DNA of 5,478 nt from Bdellovibrionales bacterium (GCA_005793615.1 SXRI01000150.1:1-5478); one strand, 5' to 3'. Numbered from the stretch's first letter, positions 1 through 5,314 are shown. Translations and numbers: made by a program. Notes: generated by a model not told the origin, from the sequence alone.

Positions 1-6
1 AAATTG

Positions 7-1134
7 ATGTTGTCCGCAAATCACGAGGCACTCCTGGCGCTGAACAGTCGCATTAATGATGAACTTGGGCTTCTTCCTCCCACTGATCCCACGACCCTGC
101 CGTCGGCAGAAGCACAGATCTCCGATGGCGACACTGCCGTCCGACGCCTGGTTAACAGGATCTGTGGTTCAACTGAACCAACTTTGCGTAAACGAATCGA
201 AGACGAGTATTTTCATGCCGGCCCGCTTGAAGTACTTTTCTCTGACCCGAAAATCACCGAGATCATCGTCAACGGCGGCGATTCGATTTGGTTTGAACGC
301 TCGGGCCAACTCGATCGTCATCATGATGTATTCCTAAGTGAACTCACCTATCGTAATTTTATCTCTCGCTTGAGCCGGGAGGCCAATATCCAGGCGAATC
401 TCGATTGTCCCTTTGCCGATGGCAAGTGGCGCGACTGTCGCGTTCACTTGATTATTCCACCTGCGTCAGGCGACCAAACCGTTCTCACCTTGCGCCGCCA
501 TCCGCCATCTCCATGGACTCTGGCGGCCCTCAGCGAGCGCCAATGGGCGACCGAGCCGGCGATCGAGGCACTCAAAGAACTCGTCACTACTAAGAAGAAC
601 TTTCTCGTCATCGGCGGTACCGGCTCCGGAAAAACCTCGGTACTGAACGCGTGTTTGAATGAACTAAGGCCGAGTGAACGCACGGTGATCATTGAAGACA
701 CCTGCGAACTCAACACCCCCAACAATATCAGCACTAAACTAATCACCAGACGGGATTCTCAGGGTCTACTGCGTGAAATTGATCAATCTGAACTTCTTCG
801 CCAAACATTACGTATGCGCCCCGATCGTATCGTCATGGGAGAAATTCGTGGCGGCGAAGCTAAAGATCTTTTGATGGCTTTTGCAACCGGGCACTCAGGA
901 TGCATGGGAACTTTACATGCCGAATCTTCGCGGCAAGCACTGCTGCGCCTGGAAATGTTGATCCAGCTGGGAGCTCCTCAGTGGAGTCTTCAAGCCGTGC
1001 GAACATTGATCTGGCTTAGTCTGCAGGCCATTGTCGTCGTCGGACGAACAAAAGACGGAGCCCGCCAACTCGATGGAATTTATCGAATCGCTTCTCTTGA
1101 AGAAATCGGATTTCTCATAGAACGAGTGGTCTAA
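7..1134 (+). CDS. cpaF: CpaF/TadA-family type II/IV secretion ATPase (Tad/Flp pilus assembly)
   Basis: This is a cytoplasmic hexameric ATPase of the PilT/VirB11-like CpaF branch, which powers assembly of Flp/Tad pili at the inner membrane. Counting from the ATG at 7 plus one, the Walker A loop GGTGSGKTS is at about residues 204-212, an acidic VIIEDTCEL segment at 228-236, the Walker B-like RIVMGEIRGGEA at 275-286, and the His-box GHSGCMGTLHAES at 296-308. The N-terminal domain carries the family block GPLEVLFSDPKITEIIVNG (73-91) and VLTLRRHP (160-167). The region between them is diverged from typical CpaF (ANLDCPFADGKWRDCRVH replaces the usual DARLPDGSRVH block). At about 375 residues it is near the short end of the family. 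The start is uncertain: a TTG at 4 directly precedes the ATG, the frame is open to the window edge and no ribosome binding site is visible. Partner Tad genes would lie upstream, outside the window. Family assignment is secure; the exact pilus system is inferred. Confidence 0.88.
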   Translation: MLSANHEALLALNSRINDELGLLPPTDPTTLPSAEAQISDGDTAVRRLVNRICGSTEPTLRKRIEDEYFHAGPLEVLFSDPKITEIIVNGGDSIWFERSGQLDRHHDVFLSELTYRNFISRLSREANIQANLDCPFADGKWRDCRVHLIIPPASGDQTVLTLRRHPPSPWTLAALSERQWATEPAIEALKELVTTKKNFLVIGGTGSGKTSVLNACLNELRPSERTVIIEDTCELNTPNNISTKLITRRDSQGLLREIDQSELLRQTLRMRPDRIVMGEIRGGEAKDLLMAFATGHSGCMGTLHAESSRQALLRLEMLIQLGAPQWSLQAVRTLIWLSLQAIVVVGRTKDGARQLDGIYRIASLEEIGFLIERVV

Positions 1135-1140
1135 TCGACG

Positions 1141-1659
1141 TCACGCGGTCCGATCGATGAAGGATCCTTTGGGGTAAAGACCATCGGGCTGATCCAGTCC
1201 CGGTGCTTCTTCGAACTCCTCAATTTCGTCGAGACCCAATGGCGCGGAAAAACGATCTTGAGCGGCTCGCAACGAACCTGTGTTATCGGTTTTAAATCCC
1301 GACGGGCGTGAAGCCACTTCGCTCGCCGTCGCCAGCAGGGCGTTGGTATTGAGTGGCGGCGGTTCCGACGCCTGCATAGGCGGCGCGGATTTTTGGTTTT
1401 TCACAAAAAACTTACTACTCAACTCGGCCGCAATCACCGCCTGCTTGGAGTCTTTGGTACGCCAGTCAGTGAGCTCTTGTTTGCTGTTCATGGCTTTCTG
1501 CGCTGTCGCCAATCCCATTTCACGCGTCGCCGCCTTGAGAGCAGAAACACTTTCGGGACGCCCAAACGCCGGAGTGCCGGGGCGAACTGGTGCTGCTTCT
1601 TTCAGATCCACCGATGCCACACGCGGGGAACTGGGGATAATGCCGCTGATCTTCTCCAT
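1141..1659 (-). CDS. Hypothetical protein, 172 aa, preceded by a FliA-like promoter
   Basis: I do not recognise this protein. It has 172 residues, no cysteine, no signal peptide and no membrane segment, so it should be soluble and cytoplasmic. The first 35 residues are Pro/Ser/Val rich (starting MEKISGIIPSSPRV). Residues 36-90 look mostly helical. Residues 92-140 are Pro/Ala/Ser/Asn rich and probably disordered, and an acidic patch DEIEEFEE lies at 144-151. I chose the ATG at 1659 because AGGAGG sits 5 bases upstream. A longer 200-codon reading from TTG at 1743 would place the promoter-like sequence inside the gene and lacks a ribosome binding site. It lies 129 bases downstream of aspS on the same strand and ends 6 bases from the cpaF-like stop. 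The sigma-28-like promoter suggests a flagellar or chemotaxis-related role. The KISG start and the VSALKAATREMGL segment recall the FlgM anti-sigma family only faintly; that is speculation. Confidence 0.8.
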   Translation of the reverse strand: MEKISGIIPSSPRVASVDLKEAAPVRPGTPAFGRPESVSALKAATREMGLATAQKAMNSKQELTDWRTKDSKQAVIAAELSSKFFVKNQKSAPPMQASEPPPLNTNALLATASEVASRPSGFKTDNTGSLRAAQDRFSAPLGLDEIEEFEEAPGLDQPDGLYPKGSFIDRTA

Positions 1660-1664
1660 ACCTA

Positions 1665-1670
1665 CCTCCT
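1665..1670 (-). promoter_or_regulatory. Strong ribosome binding site deciding the start of the 172-aa protein
   Basis: The minus strand reads AGGAGG followed by 5 bases (TAGGT) and ATG at 1659. This is a full anti-16S match at good spacing. It is what fixes the start at 1659 rather than at the upstream TTG at 1743. Confidence 0.85.
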
Positions 1671-1683
1671 GTAGATTCTTTGC

Positions 1684-1698
1684 AGACCTTTCTGGTCT
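1684..1698 (-). repeat. Small stem-loop in the 5' leader of the 172-aa protein gene
   Basis: A perfect 5-bp inverted repeat, AGACC and GGTCT, around a 5-base loop. It lies between the sigma-28-like -10 box and the ribosome binding site, inside the predicted leader of about 42 nt. There is no U-run after it, so it is not an intrinsic terminator. It could tune mRNA stability, but a 5-bp stem is easily found by chance. Confidence 0.3.
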
Positions 1699-1707
1699 CC
1701 ATGCTAC

Positions 1708-1734
1708 ATATCGGCATCTCAAAATGAGAATGTA
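1708..1734 (-). promoter_or_regulatory. Candidate FliA (sigma-28) promoter for the 172-aa protein gene
   Basis: On the minus strand TACATTCT (1734-1727) is followed by exactly 11 bases and then GCCGATAT (1715-1708). The enterobacterial sigma-28 consensus is TAAAGTTT-N11-GCCGATAA. The -10 box matches at 7 of 8 positions, the -35 box at 5 of 8, and the spacing is exact. Transcription would begin near 1701, giving a leader of about 42 nt that contains the ribosome binding site at 1665-1670. The geometry is right for the downstream gene and the organism encodes FliA, whose gene end is at the right of the window. No start site has been measured, so this remains a prediction. Confidence 0.6.
1715..1732. 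repeat. Inverted repeat in the spacer of the sigma-28-like promoter
   Basis: A perfect dyad, TCTCA-AAA-TGAGA (1717-1729), extends to a 7-bp stem, CATCTCA with TGAG(A)ATG, with one bulged base. It occupies the spacer between the -35 and -10 boxes of the candidate promoter. It could be an operator for a repressor of that promoter. It is also downstream of aspS, but has no U-run and so is a poor intrinsic terminator. Confidence 0.4.
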
Positions 1735-1788
1735 CGCGACCAACGTCTAAGATTTGGCCGCAAAGGTAAGGAGATCAGCTAAGGGCGA

Positions 1789-3591
1789 TCAGCGTGCCGC
1801 GCCAGCTTCAACCGACGGCGCCAGGCGAATGCCAAGCTCGATCAACTGATCCCGTGAGACCGCATTCGGCGCTTCGGACATAAGATCCGTCGCTTTTGCG
1901 GTTTTCGGAAAGGCGATGACATCGCGAATTGCATCCGTGCGCGCAATGATCATCACCAGACGATCCACTCCCCAGGCGATCCCAGCATGTGGAGGTGTGC
2001 CGTACTGCAAAGCCTCCATAAAGAAGCCGAATTTTTCATGCGCTTCTTCCATCGAAAGACCGAGGGCCTTGAACATTCCAGCTTGGGTGTCAGAACGGTG
2101 AATCCGTACGCTGCCACCACCGATCTCGTGACCGTTACAGACCAAGTCGTAAGCCTTGGCGAGCATTTCGCCGAAGCGCGCTTCGTTTCCGGTCTTTAAA
2201 TCCTCGATGTACTGGTTTTGCGGCGACGTAAACGGATGATGGCGGGCTGCCCAGCGCTTGTTCTCGACATCGTACTCAAAGAGAGGGAAATCCACTACCC
2301 ACAAGAAGGCATCTTTGTTCTCGTCGATCAATTTCATCTCGTGTCCGAGATGAAGCCTCAAGCCCGCAAGCGCAGCACACGTGACTTCGAAGGAATCGGC
2401 AACAACAAAGGCAGTACCTTTACCCTCAGGGCAAAGACGTTTGAAAATCTCGCGGACCTTGTCTTCAGGTAAAACCTTACCGATCGCGCTGGTGAGTTTA
2501 CCCTCGCCGTCAACCTTGATCCACACCAAGCCCTTGGCGCCAGCCTTCTTGGCGAGTTCGACAAGTTTATCAATCTGCGCACGCGAAAAGTCCTTACCCT
2601 GCGAAAGGCCGATACCTTTGATCGTGCCTTTTTTCGCAAGCACATCGTCAAAAACTTTGAATCCGGTGTTTTGGCAAATCTCGCCGAGGTCCTGGAGCTC
2701 CAAACCGAACCGAATATCCGGCTTATCGTTACCGAAGCGATTCATGGCCTCCATGAACGACATGCGCGGGATCGGACCAATATCAATGCCACGGAATTTC
2801 TTCCAAATCGTCTGCGCCAGCTTTTCGTTGATCGCCATAATGTCGTCTTGATCGACAAAACTCATCTCCATGTCGATCTGTGAGAACTCCGGTTGACGAT
2901 CGGCACGCAAATCTTCGTCGCGGAAACAACGCGCGATCTGAAAATAACGATCCATGCCACCAATCATTAAAAGCTGTTTAAGCGTTTGCGGACTCTGTGG
3001 CAAAGCATAGAACGTACCTTGATTGACCCGGGACGGAACCAAATAATCGCGCGCGCCTTCAGGTGTCGACTTATAAAGAATCGGAGTTTCTACTTCGATA
3101 AAACCATCGTTTGACAGCGTCTCACGGACCGTACGTACGATCTCGTGGCGCAAACGTAAATGACCATTGAGCCGGGCCGAGCGAATATCAAGATAGCGAT
3201 ACTTCAATCGCAAGTTTTCACCGACTTCTTTGTCGTTGATTTGAAAGGGGGGCGTCTTGGCTTCACTCAAAATCTCCAACTGCGTCGCCAGCACCTCAAC
3301 CTCACCCGTCGGCAACTTTGAGTTCTTCATGCCATCGGGACGGCGCTGTACCTTGCCGCGCACGCCGATCACGAACTCACCGCGCACCTCATGGGCTTGT
3401 TTCATCTCAGCGCCGTTCGGATCAAGCACAACTTGAACCACGCCTTCACGATCGCGAAGGTCGATAAACACCAAACCGCCATGGTCGCGACGGGTATCGA
3501 CCCAACCCATGAGATTGACCTCGAGCCCATCGTGTGACGCACGCAGCAGGCCGCAGTAAGTCGTTCGCTTCAATTGACTGACAAATTTCAT
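1789..3591 (-). CDS. aspS: Aspartyl-tRNA synthetase, probably the non-discriminating (Asp/Asn) type
   Basis: This cytoplasmic class IIb aminoacyl-tRNA synthetase activates aspartate with ATP and charges tRNA(Asp). At 600 residues it has the usual bacterial length and order. An N-terminal OB-fold anticodon-binding domain (about 1-110) contains GWVDTRRDHGGLVFIDLRDREG-type sequence at 29-50. The catalytic core has motif 1 (GFIEVETPIL, 173-182), the SPQTLKQLLM segment near 200, and motif 2 (FRDEDLRADRQPEF, 223-236). The bacterial GAD insertion domain lies at about 290-420, and motif 3 (GIAWGVDRLVM, 547-557) ends with the class II arginine R554. His37 and Gly87 (in RRPDG) match residues known to mark non-discriminating AspRS, which also charges tRNA(Asn) and needs GatCAB to finish the reaction. 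The start at 3591 has AAAGGA about 9 bases upstream. The flanking genes are functionally unrelated, so it looks like a single-gene unit. Confidence 0.98.
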   Translation of the reverse strand: MKFVSQLKRTTYCGLLRASHDGLEVNLMGWVDTRRDHGGLVFIDLRDREGVVQVVLDPNGAEMKQAHEVRGEFVIGVRGKVQRRPDGMKNSKLPTGEVEVLATQLEILSEAKTPPFQINDKEVGENLRLKYRYLDIRSARLNGHLRLRHEIVRTVRETLSNDGFIEVETPILYKSTPEGARDYLVPSRVNQGTFYALPQSPQTLKQLLMIGGMDRYFQIARCFRDEDLRADRQPEFSQIDMEMSFVDQDDIMAINEKLAQTIWKKFRGIDIGPIPRMSFMEAMNRFGNDKPDIRFGLELQDLGEICQNTGFKVFDDVLAKKGTIKGIGLSQGKDFSRAQIDKLVELAKKAGAKGLVWIKVDGEGKLTSAIGKVLPEDKVREIFKRLCPEGKGTAFVVADSFEVTCAALAGLRLHLGHEMKLIDENKDAFLWVVDFPLFEYDVENKRWAARHHPFTSPQNQYIEDLKTGNEARFGEMLAKAYDLVCNGHEIGGGSVRIHRSDTQAGMFKALGLSMEEAHEKFGFFMEALQYGTPPHAGIAWGVDRLVMIIARTDAIRDVIAFPKTAKATDLMSEAPNAVSRDQLIELGIRLAPSVEAGAAR

Positions 3592-3612
3592 GGCGTGGAT
3601 TCCTTTTTATCC

Positions 3613-3643
3613 ATTACATACCGAGTTGGTCTATTTTTGCCAA
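3613..3643 (-). promoter_or_regulatory. Candidate sigma-70-type promoter for aspS
   Basis: On the minus strand TTGGCA (3643-3638) is followed after 17 bases by TATGTA (3620-3615), or after 19 bases by TGTAAT (3618-3613). The -35 matches 5 of 6 consensus bases; the -10 choices match 3 or 5 of 6. The start would fall near 3606-3608, leaving a short leader of about 15-17 nt that still includes the AAGGA ribosome binding site. It is plausible by position, but no transcription data are available. Confidence 0.4.
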
Positions 3644-3730
3644 GAAACAAGAGTGCTTACGTCTCTTTGACACACCCCGGAAAAGAGGCGAATTTAGCAG
3701 GCAAATGAGCCCCCCGACAGCTCAGCAGAG

Positions 3731-3759
3731 TTGCCGAGACCGCTGACCGAGCGTATGTT
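3731..3759 (+). promoter_or_regulatory. Candidate sigma-70-type promoter for the PHA-like gene and rpoH
   Basis: TTGCCG (3731-3736) and TATGTT (3754-3759) are separated by exactly 17 bases, each matching 4 of 6 consensus positions. Transcription would start near 3766, about 19 bases before the ATG at 3785. A perfect TTGACA lies further upstream at 3667-3672 but has no good -10 partner at 16-19 bases, so this weaker pair is preferred. The call is tentative. Confidence 0.3.
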
Positions 3760-3773
3760 CAAACTCTGAACGT
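3755..3773 (+). repeat. Inverted repeat just upstream of the PHA-like gene's ribosome binding site
   Basis: ATGTTCA (3755-3761) and TGAACGT (3767-3773) form a 7-bp stem with one G-T/G-U pair and a 5-base loop, ending 2 bases before GGGAGA, the ribosome binding site of the gene at 3785. It overlaps the candidate -10 box, so it could be an operator on DNA, or a leader hairpin if transcription starts further upstream. Confidence 0.35.
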
Positions 3774-3784
3774 CGGGAGAGACC

Positions 3785-4090
3785 ATGCCGAAAGTAAAAG
3801 TTGAAAACCAATCTAAGCACTCCATCGAAGATACCTTTAAGAGAATTCGTCAGATGTTAGAGAACGACAAGGATCTGAGGAAAATGGATCCAAGCTATGT
3901 TTGTAAATTTGATGAAAAGAGCTTTTCCGGCACTGCAAAGGGAAGCAAGTTTGAGGCGAATCTCAAGGTTGTCACTAAGGGATCTTCGGCGCACGTCGAA
4001 ATTGAGGTCTCTCTACCCATGTTGTTAACGCCCGTGAAAGGTGTTGTGCAAAGTACCATGCAAAAGAAACTCGACGCGGCTTTAGCCTAG
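3785..4090 (+). CDS. Small protein of the polyhydroxyalkanoate-system (PHA_gran_rgn) type
   Basis: This is a 101-residue soluble basic protein with no signal peptide or membrane segment. The pattern resembles the PHA_gran_rgn family (PF09650): an N-terminal helix with KHSIEDTFKRIRQML (11-25), a central strand pair KFDEKSFSGTAKGSKFEANLKV, and the C-terminal block VEIEVSLPMLLTPVKGVVQ followed by an amphipathic helix MQKKLDAAL. Family members are small proteins of about 90-100 residues often found near polyhydroxyalkanoate genes, with no defined biochemical activity. The assignment rests on remembered pattern, chiefly the acidic strand plus LP-hydrophobic-PxKG and the terminal helix. The ATG at 3785 has GGGAGA 4 bases upstream. 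It ends 19 bases before rpoH on the same strand, so co-transcription with rpoH is likely, hinting at a stress or storage role. No PHA synthase or phasin gene is in the window. Confidence 0.82.
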   Translation: MPKVKVENQSKHSIEDTFKRIRQMLENDKDLRKMDPSYVCKFDEKSFSGTAKGSKFEANLKVVTKGSSAHVEIEVSLPMLLTPVKGVVQSTMQKKLDAALA

Positions 4091-4102
4091 TCTCGATCGA
4101 GA
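4091..4102 (+). promoter_or_regulatory. 12-base perfect palindrome overlapping the rpoH ribosome binding site
   Basis: TCTCGATCGAGA begins directly after the stop codon of the PHA-like gene. Its right arm (GAGA) is part of GAGAGGA, the ribosome binding site of rpoH, whose ATG is at 4110. As RNA it can fold TCTC/GAGA around a GATC loop and partly cover the binding site. One 12-base perfect palindrome is expected by chance in a window this size, so only the position makes it notable. Confidence 0.35.
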
Positions 4103-4109
4103 GGACGGT

Positions 4110-5276
4110 ATGTCGAAGAAGCCGCGAAAGCCGGCTCGTCCCGCTACTCGCGGCAAGTCGAGCAGCAAAGTCATCACGCCTGAAATCATCGAGGCACGGA
4201 CTCCCTCTTCTGACGACGTGAGCGGTGAACGTTCGGACGATCTTTTGGTGGATCCGGATGTTTTACGCGCCGAACTTGAGTCCATGGCACCGATCGAAAT
4301 CGATCCTGACAGCGAGATGGAAACCAACGAGGCACGACCAGCAAAAGCCCGCAGACGCGCGCGTACTCGCGGGAGTCAAGAGGTCGTGACTCCCGAAATC
4401 GTGGACGAACCTTCAGAAACCGCTAGCCGGGCACTTGCAACGAGCGATCCGGTTTCGATTTATCTGGCGGAAATTCGCAAGTACCCGCTTTTGACAAGAG
4501 AGCAAGAACAAGAACTCGCCATCAAATATCGCGAAACTGGCGATCCGCGAGCGGCGGAGTTGCTCGTTACCAGCAACTTGCGCTTTGTGGTCAAGGTAGC
4601 TGCAGAATATTCGCGCTTCGGAGCCAAGCTCATTGACCTCATTCAGGAAGGTAATGTCGGCTTGATGCATGCAGTGAAAGAGTTCAATCCCTACAAGGGG
4701 GTTCGTCTTATCACCTATGCGGTTTGGTGGATTCGCGGCTATATCCAAGAGTACTTGATGCGCCAGTACTCCTTGGTTCGAATCGGCACGACTCAGAATC
4801 AGCGAAAGCTCTTTTACCGACTCCAGAAAGAGCGCGAAGCTCTCAGCCAATCCGGACAAGAACCCACCCATGCTTTGCTGGCAGGCCGCCTCGGAGTGAC
4901 TGAAGAGGAAGTACAAACGATGTCACAGCGGCTTTCCGGCCGCGATGTCAGCCTCAGTCAACCGCTCGATAATAGCGGTGGGTCAGTGGCCACTCTTCTT
5001 GATTTCGAGGCGGGCGAAGGGCCTTTGGTCGATGAAGCCATGGGCCACAGTGAAGAATTGGCAGTGTTGAAAGAGAATCTCGAAAAAATTCGTGGGAGCC
5101 TCAGCACCAAGGAAACCTACATCCTCGAGACCCGATTACTTGCGGATGAACCGTTGACGCTGCAGGAAATCGGCGAACATTTCGGTGTCACACGTGAAGC
5201 CGTACGCCAGCTCGAGGCTCGCCTTATTGGTAAGATCCGCGCCGCTGTCACCGCCAGCCTGGAAGGCCACGAATAA
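4110..5276 (+). CDS. rpoH: RpoH-type alternative sigma factor (sigma-32 family) with long N-terminal extension
   Basis: This sigma-70-family factor directs RNA polymerase to heat-shock/stress promoters. Region 1.2 begins near residue 112 (DPVSIYLAEIRKYPLLTREQEQEL). Region 2 covers about 150-218, with NLRFVVKVA, DLIQEGNVGLMHAVKEFNP and the -10-recognition segment YAVWWIRGYIQEYLMR. The RpoH-box-like QRKLFYRLQ at 231-239, which separates RpoH from RpoD, FliA and RpoS, follows. Region 3 is at about 250-300, and region 4 (ILETRLL ... LQEIGEHFGVTREAVRQLEARLIGKIR, 338-376) holds the -35-binding helix-turn-helix. Canonical RpoH has about 285 residues; this one has 388 because of about 110 extra N-terminal residues. 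These are rich in Arg/Lys, Ser and acidic residues, probably disordered, and carry two copies of a TRG...VxTPEIV/I motif. The start at 4110 has GAGAGGA upstream. It probably shares a transcript with the gene before it, and its stop faces fliA across 22 bases. Confidence 0.92.
   Translation: MSKKPRKPARPATRGKSSSKVITPEIIEARTPSSDDVSGERSDDLLVDPDVLRAELESMAPIEIDPDSEMETNEARPAKARRRARTRGSQEVVTPEIVDEPSETASRALATSDPVSIYLAEIRKYPLLTREQEQELAIKYRETGDPRAAELLVTSNLRFVVKVAAEYSRFGAKLIDLIQEGNVGLMHAVKEFNPYKGVRLITYAVWWIRGYIQEYLMRQYSLVRIGTTQNQRKLFYRLQKEREALSQSGQEPTHALLAGRLGVTEEEVQTMSQRLSGRDVSLSQPLDNSGGSVATLLDFEAGEGPLVDEAMGHSEELAVLKENLEKIRGSLSTKETYILETRLLADEPLTLQEIGEHFGVTREAVRQLEARLIGKIRAAVTASLEGHE
4146..4406 (+). repeat. 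Twofold short protein repeat in the RpoH N-terminal extension
   Basis: Residues 13-28 (TRGKSSSKVITPEIIE) and 86-99 (TRGSQEVVTPEIVD) are two copies of the same motif, encoded at 4146-4193 and 4365-4406. The codons differ at several synonymous positions (for example ACGCCT against ACTCCC for Thr-Pro), so the similarity is kept at protein level rather than being a recent DNA duplication. The segment between the copies is acidic (41-73), then basic (76-88). A short linear binding motif is the simplest reading; the partner is unknown. Confidence 0.6.
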
Positions 5277-5284
5277 TATTTTTT

Positions 5285-5314
5285 GCAGGAAGAACCTACT
5301 ATGAAGCTTCCTGC
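5285..5314. repeat. Perfect 8-bp inverted repeat between convergent rpoH and fliA
   Basis: GCAGGAAG (5285-5292) and CTTCCTGC (5307-5314) enclose a 14-base loop that contains the fliA stop codon. It sits at the meeting point of two convergent genes, where a bidirectional terminator is expected. However, the run of six T (5279-5284) lies before the stem on the plus strand and reads as A after the stem on the minus strand. Neither strand therefore has the usual stem followed by U-run. It may still be a weak or Rho-assisted terminator, or a 3'-end stabilising hairpin. Confidence 0.4.

Noticed and set aside
1134..1158. Inverted repeat ATCGA/TCGAT at the junction of the convergent cpaF-like and 172-residue protein genes
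   Set aside because: A 5-bp stem with a 15-base loop and no T-run on either strand is too weak to call a terminator.
1660..1743. 28-codon N-terminal extension of the 172-residue protein from TTG at 1743
   Set aside because: It has no ribosome binding site, would contain the sigma-28-like promoter, and its translation is unlike the rest of the protein.
1280..1750. Open frame of 156 codons on the plus strand, opposite the 172-residue protein gene
   Set aside because: It lies antisense to a gene with a strong ribosome binding site, has no such site of its own, and its translation resembles no family. It is a frame shadow.
1773..1793. Direct repeat GATCAGC twice, 14 bases apart, at the end of aspS
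   Set aside because: A 7-base direct repeat overlapping the stop codon, with no further copies or symmetry, is consistent with chance.
2358..2851. Several open frames of 70-156 codons overlapping aspS in other frames
   Set aside because: They are fully inside the highly conserved aspS reading frame and show no family features.
3667..3698. Perfect TTGACA at 3667-3672 as a -35 box for the operon at 3785
   Set aside because: Hexamers at 16-18 base spacing (CGAATT, GAATTT, AATTTA) match the -10 consensus at only 2 of 6 positions. A nonstandard promoter is possible, so I mention it without calling it.
3731..3741. GCCGAGAC as a second sigma-28 -10 box ahead of the PHA-like gene
   Set aside because: No TAAA-like -35 element lies 15 bases upstream, so only half of the pattern is present.
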